This document shows, in pieces, positions 16,477-24,112 of a stretch of DNA of 58,626 bases. Where the stretch lies: the NCBI GenBank assembly GCA_016719055.1, contig JADKAW010000053.1, positions 1 through 58,626 on the forward strand. Direction: 5' to 3'. The DNA is from Candidatus Rhodoferax mariagerensis. GTDB lineage: Bacteria > Pseudomonadota > Gammaproteobacteria > Burkholderiales > Burkholderiaceae_C. The notes below the pieces were generated by a model that made no database searches, was not told the origin of the DNA, and saw only the letters and a program-made list of their open reading frames with translations. The position numbers and the translations under genes were made by a program. The stretch's first letter is position 1; each line of letters starts with the position of its first letter.

Positions 16477-16970
16477 TGGGCTCTGACGAACTTTTAGGCG
16501 ATCTGTTGGCAGCCTGCCTGGGTGGAGGGCCGCTATCGCCCACGGTGCGAAATTGGCTGATCAATGGCATCGTGGCGGCCGTGCGCAGGGATCAACCGCT
16601 GGATGAAAGTCTGGGGTTGTCCGGGCCGGGCAAACCGACGCTGCACCGCCGAATTCAAATGATCAGGCGTGATGCCCATTTGGTGAGGGCATGCCAATCT
16701 GTTGCCCTTGATGGCCGCGTGACGGATTGGCAAAAGTGCAAGCGACTGGCCAGCGAAGCCCGGCGGTTTTCACAAATCATCTGGCCCAGAACCCGCCGCC
16801 TGGCAGCGCCTGACCCGGACTGGCCAGCCTTCAAAAAATCCCTGTGGCTGGCCTGTTCGACTGATTTGCAGTTGCCAACAAGCGCCACCCGTATCCGGGC
16901 AATTGTTTTGCAGGCTGGGGGCTTTTCACAAAACGAGTGCGGTTCCAAAATCCTTGCAAATTTACTCTGA
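16476..16970 (+). CDS. hypothetical protein upstream of protease-capsid gene
   Basis: 164 aa from ATG 16476 (a TTG one codon earlier overlaps the upstream stop). Sequence is rich in Arg and Trp, with WLINGIVAAVRRDQPLDESL and a C-terminal CSTDLQLPTSATRIRAIVLQ. No family recognised and no catalytic motif visible. Overlap with the upstream gene and a 4-bp gap to the capsid gene place it in the same operon. A structural or scaffold role is possible from position only. Confidence 0.55.
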   Translation: MGSDELLGDLLAACLGGGPLSPTVRNWLINGIVAAVRRDQPLDESLGLSGPGKPTLHRRIQMIRRDAHLVRACQSVALDGRVTDWQKCKRLASEARRFSQIIWPRTRRLAAPDPDWPAFKKSLWLACSTDLQLPTSATRIRAIVLQAGGFSQNECGSKILANLL

Positions 16971-16974
16971 CACC

Positions 16975-18822
16975 ATGCAAAAAATCACCATATCAGGGCC
17001 TATAACGGCTGAGACATTCGACCAAGTCAAGGCGCAAACCGACCGCCTGGATAGCGCCCTGCCGTTGACGATTGAGCTCAATTCAGATGGTGGTGCCGTT
17101 GACGCTGGCATTGCTATTTACAACCACCTGTCTGCATGGCCTGGTGGCTGCAAAACCGAGGTTGTCGGCTGGGCTTTGTCCATTGCCAGCCTGATCCTGA
17201 TGGCCGGGCAAGAGCGCGCTGTACATCAAAACAGCTTGGTGATGGTGCACGCACCCTGGACGACAAGCACCGGCAACGCTATCGAATTGCGAGACCGCGC
17301 CGCGCTGCTTGACCGGGTTGCAGTCACCATGCAGAGCGCCTACCAAGCCACCGGCCAACGAGCCGCCACCGTCAAACAATGGCTGGATGGCACCGATCAC
17401 TGGTTCAGTGCCGATGAAGCACTAGCCGCTGGCCTGGCCACCCGAATCATTGAGTCCCCCAACCGCGCTGCACCAGCGAATGCCAGTGCTTGCCTTCACA
17501 AAATCCCTTCACTTTACGCAAAAATCATGATCCAAGACACCACCATAGAAGCCGCTGCCGACCAAAACCGCCGCGCCGAAATTACCGCCCGCTTTGGCAA
17601 ATTCGCAAAACAAGAACCTGCGCTGATGGCGTCCTGCCTTGCCGACCGCGCCTGCTCCGCTGATGAGGCGTCCACCCGGCTGCTGACTCAAATTGGCCGC
17701 GAAGTTGAGCCGCTAAATCCGATTGGCTCTTACGCCCGCGTGAGCACAGGCGTTGACCGTGTGGCTGAATTCAAAGCCGCCGCCCGCGATGTGCTCTTGG
17801 CCCGCTCGGGCATCAAACTCGATGAGGTGCACCCTGGCGCCCGCGACCTGCAGCGCATGTCTATCTCTGCGATGGCTGAATCAGTTTTGAGCATGACCGG
17901 CCACCGCCGCCTGGATATGAGCTCCGCTGGTGCCATTTCAGCAGCGTTAGGGACAAGTGATTTTGTGCAACTTTTGAGCAATGTCAGCAACAAGTCTTTG
18001 ACAATCGGCTACGCAGAAGCACCAGCCGGCCATGCGGTTTTCACCGCTGAGCGCGAAGTACCCGACTTCAAAACAAACACCCTGGTGAGCCTGTCCGAAG
18101 CGCCCGCCCTTGAAAAAGTGCACGAGCTCGGGGAATACGTGCATGGTTCGCTGAACGACTCCGCAACCACATTTGAACTGGCGACATTCGGCAAGATTCT
18201 GCGCATCAGCCGCCAAGCCCTGATCAATGACGATCTGACCGCCTTCACCAGCCTGCCCCGCTCAATGGGGGCCGCTGCCCGCCGCCTTGAAGCCGACATG
18301 ACCTTCAGCATCTTGACCAGCAACCCAACCCTGAGCGATGGCAATGCACTGTTTTCAGCTGCCCATGCAAACCAAGGTTCAGCCCTGGCGCTGACTGTGG
18401 CTGGCCTGGCAAGTGCACGTTCTGCCATGCGCCTGCAAAAGGGTGTCGCTGGCCTGCAGTACCTTGACCCCCAGCCACGCTATCTGGTGGTCCCTGTGGC
18501 TTTGGAAACCGCCGCTGAACAATTGCTTGCGAGCTTGGTTGATCCGTCAAAATCAAACGCAACACCCAACAGCGAATTTATCCGAGGGCTCACCTTGGTG
18601 GCTGATCCGCGTTTGGACGGAAACAGCACGACCGCCTGGTACTTGAGCGCTGATCCACGGCAAATCGAAGGCGTGCTCCGCGCATACCTGTCTGGACAAC
18701 CCCGACCATACTTGGAGGAAAACACCGAATTCGCTGTGGACGCGGTTTCATTCAAGGTTCGTCTCGACTTTGCCGCAGGAGTGATTGATTACCGGGGCCT
18801 GTATCGCAGTGTGAGCTCTTAA
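16975..18822 (+). CDS. prohead protease / major capsid protein fusion
   Basis: A 615-aa protein in two parts. Residues ~1-170 are a ClpP/S14-like prohead protease with the expected triad: Ser69 in GWALSIAS, His92 in VMVHAPW and Asp147 in FSADEALAAGLA. Residues ~300-615 are a capsid protein with features shared with Mu-like gpT/HK97-fold shells: NDDLTAFTSLPRSMGAAARR, DGNALFSAAHANQG and a C-terminal AVSFKVRLDFAAGVIDYRGL. The linker (~175-300) may serve as scaffold. Such single-gene fusions are known in phages and satellites. ATG 16975 is chosen; the frame is open upstream to 16903 but that overlaps the previous gene. It would build the element's own capsid. Confidence 0.88.
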   Translation: MQKITISGPITAETFDQVKAQTDRLDSALPLTIELNSDGGAVDAGIAIYNHLSAWPGGCKTEVVGWALSIASLILMAGQERAVHQNSLVMVHAPWTTSTGNAIELRDRAALLDRVAVTMQSAYQATGQRAATVKQWLDGTDHWFSADEALAAGLATRIIESPNRAAPANASACLHKIPSLYAKIMIQDTTIEAAADQNRRAEITARFGKFAKQEPALMASCLADRACSADEASTRLLTQIGREVEPLNPIGSYARVSTGVDRVAEFKAAARDVLLARSGIKLDEVHPGARDLQRMSISAMAESVLSMTGHRRLDMSSAGAISAALGTSDFVQLLSNVSNKSLTIGYAEAPAGHAVFTAEREVPDFKTNTLVSLSEAPALEKVHELGEYVHGSLNDSATTFELATFGKILRISRQALINDDLTAFTSLPRSMGAAARRLEADMTFSILTSNPTLSDGNALFSAAHANQGSALALTVAGLASARSAMRLQKGVAGLQYLDPQPRYLVVPVALETAAEQLLASLVDPSKSNATPNSEFIRGLTLVADPRLDGNSTTAWYLSADPRQIEGVLRAYLSGQPRPYLEENTEFAVDAVSFKVRLDFAAGVIDYRGLYRSVSS

Positions 18823-18826
18823 AAAT

Positions 18827-18945
18827 CCCCGTGGCAGGACTTCGCAGCTGGGTCTCTGCCACACGCCAGCCGGGGTAGTCGGTTTTCTCCTGATCGACTC
18901 AAAAGCTGGCACCTATACCGCCGGCAATGTCCGGGCTTTTTTTTC
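18827..18945 (+). terminator. structured 3' region and probable terminator after the capsid gene
   Basis: Directly after the capsid stop, CCCC...GGGG (18827-18830 / 18872-18875) encloses GTGGCAG/CTGCCAC (18831-18837 / 18856-18862). AGTCG/CGACT (18877-18881 / 18895-18899) follows, and a short CCGG/CCGG stem ends in eight T residues (18937-18944). The last element is a weak intrinsic terminator. The remaining stems could be a 3' stability structure. Confidence 0.45.
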
Positions 18946-18949
18946 GCCA

Positions 18950-19392
18950 GAATCACCCAGGTTCGACGTAAGCGCCTCGCTGGTGCGCTGGCCTGCCTGT
19001 GGCGACGGTTCGCCCTGTGGGTTGACCTGTTGATCTTGAGGGGCTATCGCAAGGGGTGATTCAGCAGGCAAACTCAGGCTTTTTGTAGGTGCGCACCGGG
19101 TGCGCTTCTACCGGCTGAATGGTGCACCTGGTCAACGGCTGGCACCAGCCTACACCCAGCAAAATGCAGGCGCTATCAAAAGTGAAGCATGCAGGTTTAT
19201 AGGCTGACACTATCAGGCACGGTTATTGCGGGTTGCATATTCTGTGCCATGCTATTTTCATAGTTTCACGCTATAAGCCTGCAAAGCCCATGCACCGCTT
19301 TTGCTGGTGGCGCTGGCACATAGGCACCAGCCAGCCGAATAAACGCAGCCTGAGCCGTTCTGGTGGCACCCGCCCGGCATGTTGGTGTGGTG
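18950..19392. other. non-coding, palindrome-rich stretch
   Basis: No convincing gene. Hairpins seen: AGCGC/GCGCT (18971/18985), GGCGA/TCGCC (19001/19010), GCGCAC/GTGCGC inside GTAG/CTAC (19085-19111), GGCTGG/CCAGCC (19137-19150) and GCTGGTG/CACCAGC (19303/19325). This appears continuous with the denser array downstream. Confidence 0.5.
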
Positions 19393-19611
19393 ATGCCATT
19401 TGATCCGAATGATGACCCTGAAAAGGATGAAAGTGCTATCAATCTTGAAGTGGCGCAACGTGAGCCACCGTTTCTAGGCGACCCATTTCTGGGTTTTGGG
19501 TCGCCTCTGGGCGAATCAGATTGGGGGTTTACGCCCTTTTGGGCGACAACCGCGGAGGTGACTGGCCAACCTGATGTTTTTGACGGTCAGACTGACCCAA
19601 AAATTGGGTGA
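19393..19611 (+). CDS. doubtful small ORF overlapping hairpin array
   Basis: A possible 72-aa protein, MPFDPNDDPEKDESAINLEV, acidic at the start and glycine/aromatic-rich later (FLGDPFLGFGSPLGESDWGF). No good ribosome site precedes the ATG. The second half coincides with perfect inverted repeats (for example 19476-19506), so the reading frame may be incidental to a nucleic-acid structure. No family recognised. Confidence 0.25.
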   Translation: MPFDPNDDPEKDESAINLEVAQREPPFLGDPFLGFGSPLGESDWGFTPFWATTAEVTGQPDVFDGQTDPKIG

Positions 19612-20249
19612 GGCAACCCGCGCAAAGTTGCGCTGGTTGAAGTCATCTCCGCGCGAGGGGTTGACAGCATTGCCGTGGGGTGGTGAATCGCCACCCCATG
19701 TCGTCTCCGCGCACGCGAGGGGTTGACGAAAACATAGGTAATGATACCTACCTTTTATCAGTCGTCTCCGCGCGCGCGAGGGTGGCACAAACTGGGGCTT
19801 TTCCCGAAACAATTGTTTCGCTGCAATGTGAACGAAAAACGCAAAAACCGTACACACCGATGATGCCAAAAACGCAAAAATTGGCATCTCCGAAAGTAAC
19901 CCAAAATGCCGAAATGGGTTACTCTGAATGTCCGCAATTGCGGACAAAAACTTGTCAATTGACGAGTCCAAAAGTGTCCCAAAACGAGAAAATGGGACAC
20001 TCTGAAGTCGTCTCCGCGCACGCGAGAGAGGGGCTGACGATCATTACCCGGTAATGAGTTTTCGTGACTGTTACGAAACTGCCATTCATGGGATTTGCCC
20101 ATAGATACCGTGAATGGTGGTATCACCTAAACCCGGATACCCGGCAAGTCGGGTATGTGCTGACGCTATTCTGAAAATAGGTTATATCGGTTTTGAAGGT
20201 TTGTTTCCCCGGACTGGCGCAAAGATGCAGCTACAGATACTTTTGCGCC
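19476..20249 (+). ncRNA. candidate large structured RNA: dense array of distinct hairpins
   Basis: About 18 non-identical inverted repeats in 774 nt. Examples: 19476-19485/19497-19506 (10 bp), 19676-19683/19691-19698 (8), 19862-19869/19881-19888 (8), 19895-19903/19915-19923 (9), 19973-19981/19993-20001 (9), 20041-20048/20050-20057 (8), 20137-20143/20150-20156 (7), 20216-20223/20242-20249 (8). There are also near- or fully perfect palindromes at 19805-19820, 19929-19946 and 19951-19966, all centred on CAATTG. Hairpins at 19895 and 19973 share flanks, A-rich 11-nt loops and most bases, yet differ at two adjacent pairs with compensation on both arms (AA/TT against GT/AC). That covariation suggests the fold is what is kept. 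Wobble pairs favour the plus strand as RNA. A packaging or cruciform DNA site is an alternative. Confidence 0.45.
19642..20038 (+). repeat. four copies of a ~28-nt self-complementary repeat
   Basis: Copies begin with GTCGTCTCCGCGC (GTCAT in the first) and end GGGTTGAC or similar: 19642-19665 (24 nt), 19700-19727 (28), 19761-19788 (28), 20007-20038 (32). The first two intervals are 34 and 33 nt; the last is 218 nt. Each repeat can fold end to end (GTC with GAC, CTCC with GGGG, CG with CG). Copy 1 has A where copy 2 has G opposite the same T, so pairing is kept (A-U versus G-U). Each short interval contains its own hairpin. Confidence 0.6.
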
Positions 20250-20269
20250 CACCCCTAAATTCAATCTCC

Positions 20270-20312
20270 GAAGTGCAACATTAGCTCAAGGTTGCACTTC
20301 CTGTGCACTTTC
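20270..20312. promoter_or_regulatory. right integrase arm-site candidates
   Basis: GAAGTGCAAC (20270-20279) and GTTGCACTTC (20291-20300) form a perfect 10-bp inverted repeat. Bases 20292-20312 repeat the 21-bp sequence found at 6095-6115. The location, 70-110 bp inside attR, suits arm-type integrase binding. Confidence 0.55.
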
Positions 20313-20340
20313 AAAAGAAAAGCCTGCAATATGGCGGGCT
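20313..20340 (-). terminator. terminator downstream of the reconstituted tRNA-Val
   Basis: On the minus strand AGCCCGC and GCAGGCT pair (one mismatch) around a six-base loop and run into a T-rich stretch. It parallels the terminator at 5875-5900. The element seems to bring its own terminator along with the replacement tRNA 3' end. Confidence 0.5.
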
Positions 20341-20380
20341 TTAAATTTGAATCTAAGTTATTGATTTACCGAGGTTTTTT

Positions 20381-20429
20381 GTGGTGGGTGATGACGGGCT
20401 CGAACCGCCGACCTACGCCTTGTAAGGGC
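20381..20429 (-). repeat. attR: element-supplied 3' half of tRNA-Val
   Basis: This is the second 49-bp copy of the attachment repeat (identical to 5941-5989). Here it completes an intact tRNA whose 5' part (20430-20457) is chromosomal, so integration conserved tRNA function. Confidence 0.92.
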
Positions 20430-20457
20430 GCCGCTCTACCAACTGAGCTAATCACCC
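20382..20457 (-). tRNA. tRNA-Val (anticodon TAC)
   Basis: Read on the minus strand the gene folds as a full cloverleaf: acceptor GGGTGAT/ATCACCC, D arm GCTC/GAGC, anticodon loop CTTACAA with TAC at 34-36, and T arm with TTCGAGC; the CCA end is encoded. It is 76 nt. It lies 16 bp downstream of hupB on the same strand. Its 3' half is the island attachment site. Confidence 0.97.
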
Positions 20458-20473
20458 CACCGAAAACCGGTTC

Positions 20474-20746
20474 TCAATTCAGGGCATCTTTCAATGCCTT
20501 GCCCGGACGAAACTTTGGAACCTTGGCGGCTTTAATTTTGATCGACGCGCCAGTGCGAGGATTGCGCCCGACGCGCGCCGCACGCTTGCCAACTGCAAAG
20601 GTACCAAAACCAACCAACGACACGGCACCGCCTTTTTTCAGCGTCAGCTGCACCGCCGCGATGGCGGCTTCAAGCGCCCGCGCCGCTGCAGCTTTTGAAA
20701 TGTCGGCATTCTCTGCAATGTGGTCAATCAATTCTGTTTTATTCAC
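20474..20746 (-). CDS. hupB: HU family DNA-binding protein
   Basis: A 90-aa histone-like protein starting MNKTELIDHIAENADISKAA, with the DNA-arm sequence GRNPRTGASIKIKAAKVPKF. HU bends and compacts DNA as a dimer. Length and sequence are complete. Downstream on the same strand comes tRNA-Val; ppiD, the usual next protein gene in related orders, has been pushed 14.8 kb away by the island. HU may itself help integrase-mediated recombination next door, though that is general family knowledge. Confidence 0.96.
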   Translation of the reverse strand: MNKTELIDHIAENADISKAAAARALEAAIAAVQLTLKKGGAVSLVGFGTFAVGKRAARVGRNPRTGASIKIKAAKVPKFRPGKALKDALN

Positions 20747-21086
20747 GAAAAACCTCAGACAAAAAAATAGCGCTAGGGGTAAAAAATAATTTTAATGGCC
20801 TGTTGGGCCAGCTGCCTGTCTAAACGCCTGTCGTCAAAATCGGGGTTTGCAGAAGCAGGCCGCGATTCTAAGCCGATTCCCTGACCAGGCAGAAGGAAAT
20901 AGTCAAACTTTTCATGCGCCTGTGTTAAAACGCTTTTCATGGTCTTCCCGATGATTCCCGTCAATTTCAGCGTGGCCGTCCATCAGTCTATGGATCAACA
21001 ATGGCCAGTCCAAGCGGTGTTTTGTACTGAAAATTGGGCTACACACCCATTTGGGGTTGCGTCATTTAGTTCGTTGGATCTTCATC
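20747..21086. other. intergenic region between divergent hupB and acyltransferase
   Basis: 340 bp holding the two divergent promoters. I see no gene with support. Small reading frames here (for example on the minus strand at 20773-20964) lack family resemblance and ribosome sites. The stretch next to hupB is AT-rich. Confidence 0.5.
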
Positions 21087-22010
21087 ATGCTTCACTTTTT
21101 ACCAGCACCACTGATTGGTGCCATCGCCAGCATTTTGATGCTGCTCAACATCCTGTTGTGGGTACCAATTCTGCTGCTGGTGTCAACCATCAAACTGCTA
21201 CTGCCGTTTAAACGCGTTCGCCTGCTGATTGACCCGCAGTTGCTACGTATCGCAGAAGCCTGGATTGCCGGCAACAGTGGTTGGATGCGCCTGACACAAC
21301 AACTCAATTGGGAGATCAGCGGCATCGACACCTTGAGCCGGCAACAGTGGTATTTGGTGGTTTGCAACCACCAGTCATGGGTCGACATTCTGGTGCTGCA
21401 ACATGTCTTGAACCGACGTATTCCGCTGTTGAAGTTCTTTCTGAAAAAAGAGCTGATCTGGGTACCAATCATGGGGCTGGCCTGGTGGGCACTTGAATTT
21501 CCTTTCATGCGCCGGCGCAGTGAAGCTTATCTGAAGCAACATCCCGAAGAACGTGGCAAGGACGCCGCCACCACACGCGCCGCCTGCGAAAAATATGCGC
21601 TGATTCCCACCAGTGTGATGAATTTTCTGGAGGGCACACGTTGCACACCAGCAAAACAACAACACCAACAGTCGCCCTACCAGCATCTACTGAAACCCAA
21701 AGCCGGCGGTGTGACGCTGGCTTTGGAGGCAATGGGTGAAAAATTTGGAGCAGTGCTCGACATCACCCTGATTTACCCGGCTGGAATCCCCAATTTCTGG
21801 GAGTTTTTACAAGGCAATGTTCCAAAAGTCATTGTGCAGGCGAGAACGCTGCCAGTTCCGCCATTGCAAGCCTTGCCGGCACAACGCTCCGAACAGTGGC
21901 TGCGCGACGCCTGCCATCTCTGGGTCAATCAGTTGTGGGCCGAAAAAGATCTGCAAATTTCAAAAACGTTAATTAAATTGACATCTAGTCCATACAGATC
22001 ATTGATCTGA
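21087..22010 (+). CDS. 1-acyl-sn-glycerol-3-phosphate acyltransferase family protein (YihG-like)
   Basis: A 307-aa membrane acyltransferase. The catalytic NHQSWVD (the NHx4D motif) lies at ~93-99, and FLEGTR is the second phosphate-binding motif. The N-terminus is hydrophobic (LHFLPAPLIGAIASILMLL). The family, represented by E. coli YihG, acylates phospholipid precursors or lysophospholipids. ATG 21087 gives the family-like start; an upstream TTG at 21051 is also in frame. It stands alone between hupB and IS debris, and no operon partner is visible. Confidence 0.85.
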   Translation: MLHFLPAPLIGAIASILMLLNILLWVPILLLVSTIKLLLPFKRVRLLIDPQLLRIAEAWIAGNSGWMRLTQQLNWEISGIDTLSRQQWYLVVCNHQSWVDILVLQHVLNRRIPLLKFFLKKELIWVPIMGLAWWALEFPFMRRRSEAYLKQHPEERGKDAATTRAACEKYALIPTSVMNFLEGTRCTPAKQQHQQSPYQHLLKPKAGGVTLALEAMGEKFGAVLDITLIYPAGIPNFWEFLQGNVPKVIVQARTLPVPPLQALPAQRSEQWLRDACHLWVNQLWAEKDLQISKTLIKLTSSPYRSLI

Positions 22011-22173
22011 CAACTAATTTTTATATAGCGATTTTTTCTCGTGGTTTGGCCACGCTAGCGCAGGTGCTTGAACACTTTGGCCTTGAAACTCTCTGCCATG
22101 CCCAATTGCGGTGGTCACGTTTTTTCGGACAATCGGCTAAGCTAAAGCTGACCGGTTGAAAGGAGCGTGAACC

Positions 22174-22338
22174 ATGGGAACAAAGCGCAAACAGCACAGC
22201 GCGCAATTCAAGGCTGAAGTGGCGATGGCGGCCTTGTCAGGGTCCAAGACACTGGCAGAACTCGCATCAGAGTACGGCGTACAGGGTGGTTTGCGCGCTG
22301 GCCTGATCGCCGCACGGGTCAGGGCCCGACTGCACTGA
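22174..22338 (+). pseudogene. IS3-family transposase OrfA fragment
   Basis: MGTKRKQHSAQFKAEVAMAA followed by SGSKTLAELASEYGV is the N-terminal HTH of an IS3-family OrfA. Similarity ends at about 22290, after 38 residues, where the IS1380-like remnant on the other strand begins. A ribosome site (AGGAG) precedes the ATG. No OrfB is present, so this is one end of a destroyed IS. Confidence 0.75.
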
Positions 22339-23726
22339 GCGATTGGGGTCGACTGGTTTTGGCCTCCAGCCTGGATTTCGGGTTGGCCAGACGCACATAC
22401 CAACTCCACCAGTTGTAAATCAGGGCCACCGCCCTGGCGCTTAACGCACAGCGCTCAATATCGTGGGTGCTGTAGCCACCCCAGCCCCATTGGTTTTTGA
22501 TCTCGTCAAAGCCGTTCTCACAGTCTGCCCGGTCACGGTAGAGTTGGCCAATTTGCATCAACTCATACTTCGAATTGGTCACCAATACCGCATACACCCA
22601 GCTCTTGATGGGTTCATTTTCATCAATGAAGTGCAGCTCGATTTGAGCTTTGCCGGTCTTGCTTTTCTTCTCCAGTACCAAGTCAACTTTGCGCTCGCGG
22701 CGCATGATGATGACGCGGCGTTTGCCGCTCAAGCCGCTTAAACGCAATTCGTCTTCGCAGCCACTCTAGCCCTGGCCCATGTCGCTCCAATTCTGGCGCT
22801 GCCACTGGCGTTTGATGAGTTGCTTGACTCCAACGCTTTTGCGTAGCTTGAACAGGTAGGCTTGGACAAGCTCTTCGAGTTGGAGCATTTCGCCATCAAC
22901 GCCATAGGCACAGTCGCCCCGTACCAGTGGGGGGCGTTCATCTGCAGAAAAACTCTCGATGAGTGCCTTCAGGCTAGGGCGCCCGTAGCAGGGGCTGTGT
23001 CGGTTGCCCGCTTGCAACTGCGCATCCAGTACCAAACGCAGGTTACCTATCCAGTAGGTGTGGATGACGTGGCTGGGCCTGCCCGGCTTTGTGCGGGTTG
23101 TAGCTCACCACCGCGCCGTCTTGGTGGCCGTAGAGTACTTTGACGGTGGTGTCGCAGTCCAGTATCCAGCCGGTCTTGGTGGCCTGGGCAATGCTGTGGC
23201 GCAATTGCGCCTGCATCCATTGTTCGGCTTTGAGGGCCTGGGCTTGTTGGGCTGCGCGTTGCTCTGCGTTGTGGCGGGCTTTGGGTGCGGGTGCGATGGC
23301 CTGCAGGGCTCGGCGCAGGCTGTCATCTGCGATGATGTGGTTCATGCCCAGTACTTCCGGTGATACACCGTCGCCGCGCAGTCTGCCAATGTGGGCGTAG
23401 CGCTGTTGACCATCCATGATGCCCAGCAGCCACGTGCCCAGAACATCTTTCACTTCGGGTGCGTTGGGGCTGGTGTAGCGCAGTGGGCAACTATTCACCC
23501 AGTTCTCAAACAAACCACTGGCTTCCAAAAATTCTGCAAAGAACGCCAGCTGCCCCATCGCTGTAGCTTTGCCTTGGGCGTTCCACTGCACTTCATAGAC
23601 CCCACCAAGGGTCTTGACCCGCAAGGACTCATCAATCAATTTCTCGTATCCATCAATGACCTCTTTGCAGGCTTGATAAGTCAAACTTTGCGCAAAATCC
23701 TCTTCACACCATTTGGTGTCACTCAA
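22319..23726 (-). pseudogene. IS1380-family transposase, broken
   Basis: A DDE transposase of the IS1380 type. The first part (23043-23726) contains GWILDCDTTVKVLYGHQDGA with the catalytic aspartates. An extra A in the AAA at ~23088-23090 shifts the frame; the next frame gives HTYWIGNLRLVLDAQLQAGN. A TAG at 22766-22768 replaces the expected Trp before SGCEDELRLSG. The last part ends at 22319 and is truncated where the IS3 fragment starts. The element is therefore inactive: one frameshift, one nonsense codon and a missing C-terminus. The terminal repeat outside the start is not clearly identified. Confidence 0.8.
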
Positions 23727-24112
23727 ATTAGCTGAAAACCTTTACAAAATATACGCTTGCGCCATTTCGCTTGAGGGTAACTGAGGAAAATTGGTTTATA
23801 GATCGGGGTTAGTTCAGTTCCATCGTAATCCTCCAGTTCATGGGTAAACTTCAAAGCTGGAGGTGCCAGCGCTTGCCCCGGCGAAATTGCTTGTCCAACT
23901 TTGCAGTCAGCAGCGCTTTTTATCGTGATATCTTTAGGCTGCGCGCCTGGGAGTCAATTCGGGGTACGAGTCGGCACAGGCGAACCAAGTTAGACATCGG
24001 CAGTCCAAGCTTCCAAAGAGTTTTCTCTGCTTCTATCCGCAGCTCCTCCAACCCAGAGTTTCTTTCATCATCCGGGGCGTCGCTCGGAATTCATGCAAGT
24101 TAGTCGGCGGGT
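23727..24112. other. intergenic region, no supported gene
   Basis: 386 bp between the IS1380 remnant and DUF429. A plus-strand frame at 23840-24103 shows no family resemblance and contains arginine- and serine-rich low-information sequence. The minus strand is broken by stops. It probably contains the outer end of the IS and debris. Confidence 0.5.

Larger units (their letters stand above)
5990..20429. mobile_element. 14.4-kb tRNA-Val integrated phage-satellite-like element
   Basis: The element is bounded by 49-bp attL/attR repeats, with a tyrosine integrase next to attL. Order: int; HTH regulator; small protein; primase-helicase fusion; candidate ori; small terminase (broken); large terminase; Mor-like regulator; membrane protein (minus strand); a second copy of the HTH-to-small-terminase block with a full helicase; two small genes; protease-capsid fusion; hairpin array; attR. 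Packaging and capsid genes are present, but no portal, connector, tail, holin or endolysin gene is seen, and the replication module is of the P4 satellite kind. This fits a capsid-forming phage-inducible chromosomal island or similar satellite, possibly decayed. A remnant prophage is the alternative. Confidence 0.8.

Noticed and set aside
19516..19971. 151-aa minus-strand frame in the hairpin array
   Set aside because: Crosses the tandem hairpins and repeats; codon content follows the repeats and no start signal is seen.
19642..20038. True CRISPR array
   Set aside because: Only four degenerate repeats of unequal length, one 218-nt interval, self-complementary intervals and no cas genes in the window.
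23840..24103. 87-aa plus-strand frame beside the IS1380 remnant
   Set aside because: No recognisable family and low-information composition; treated as intergenic.
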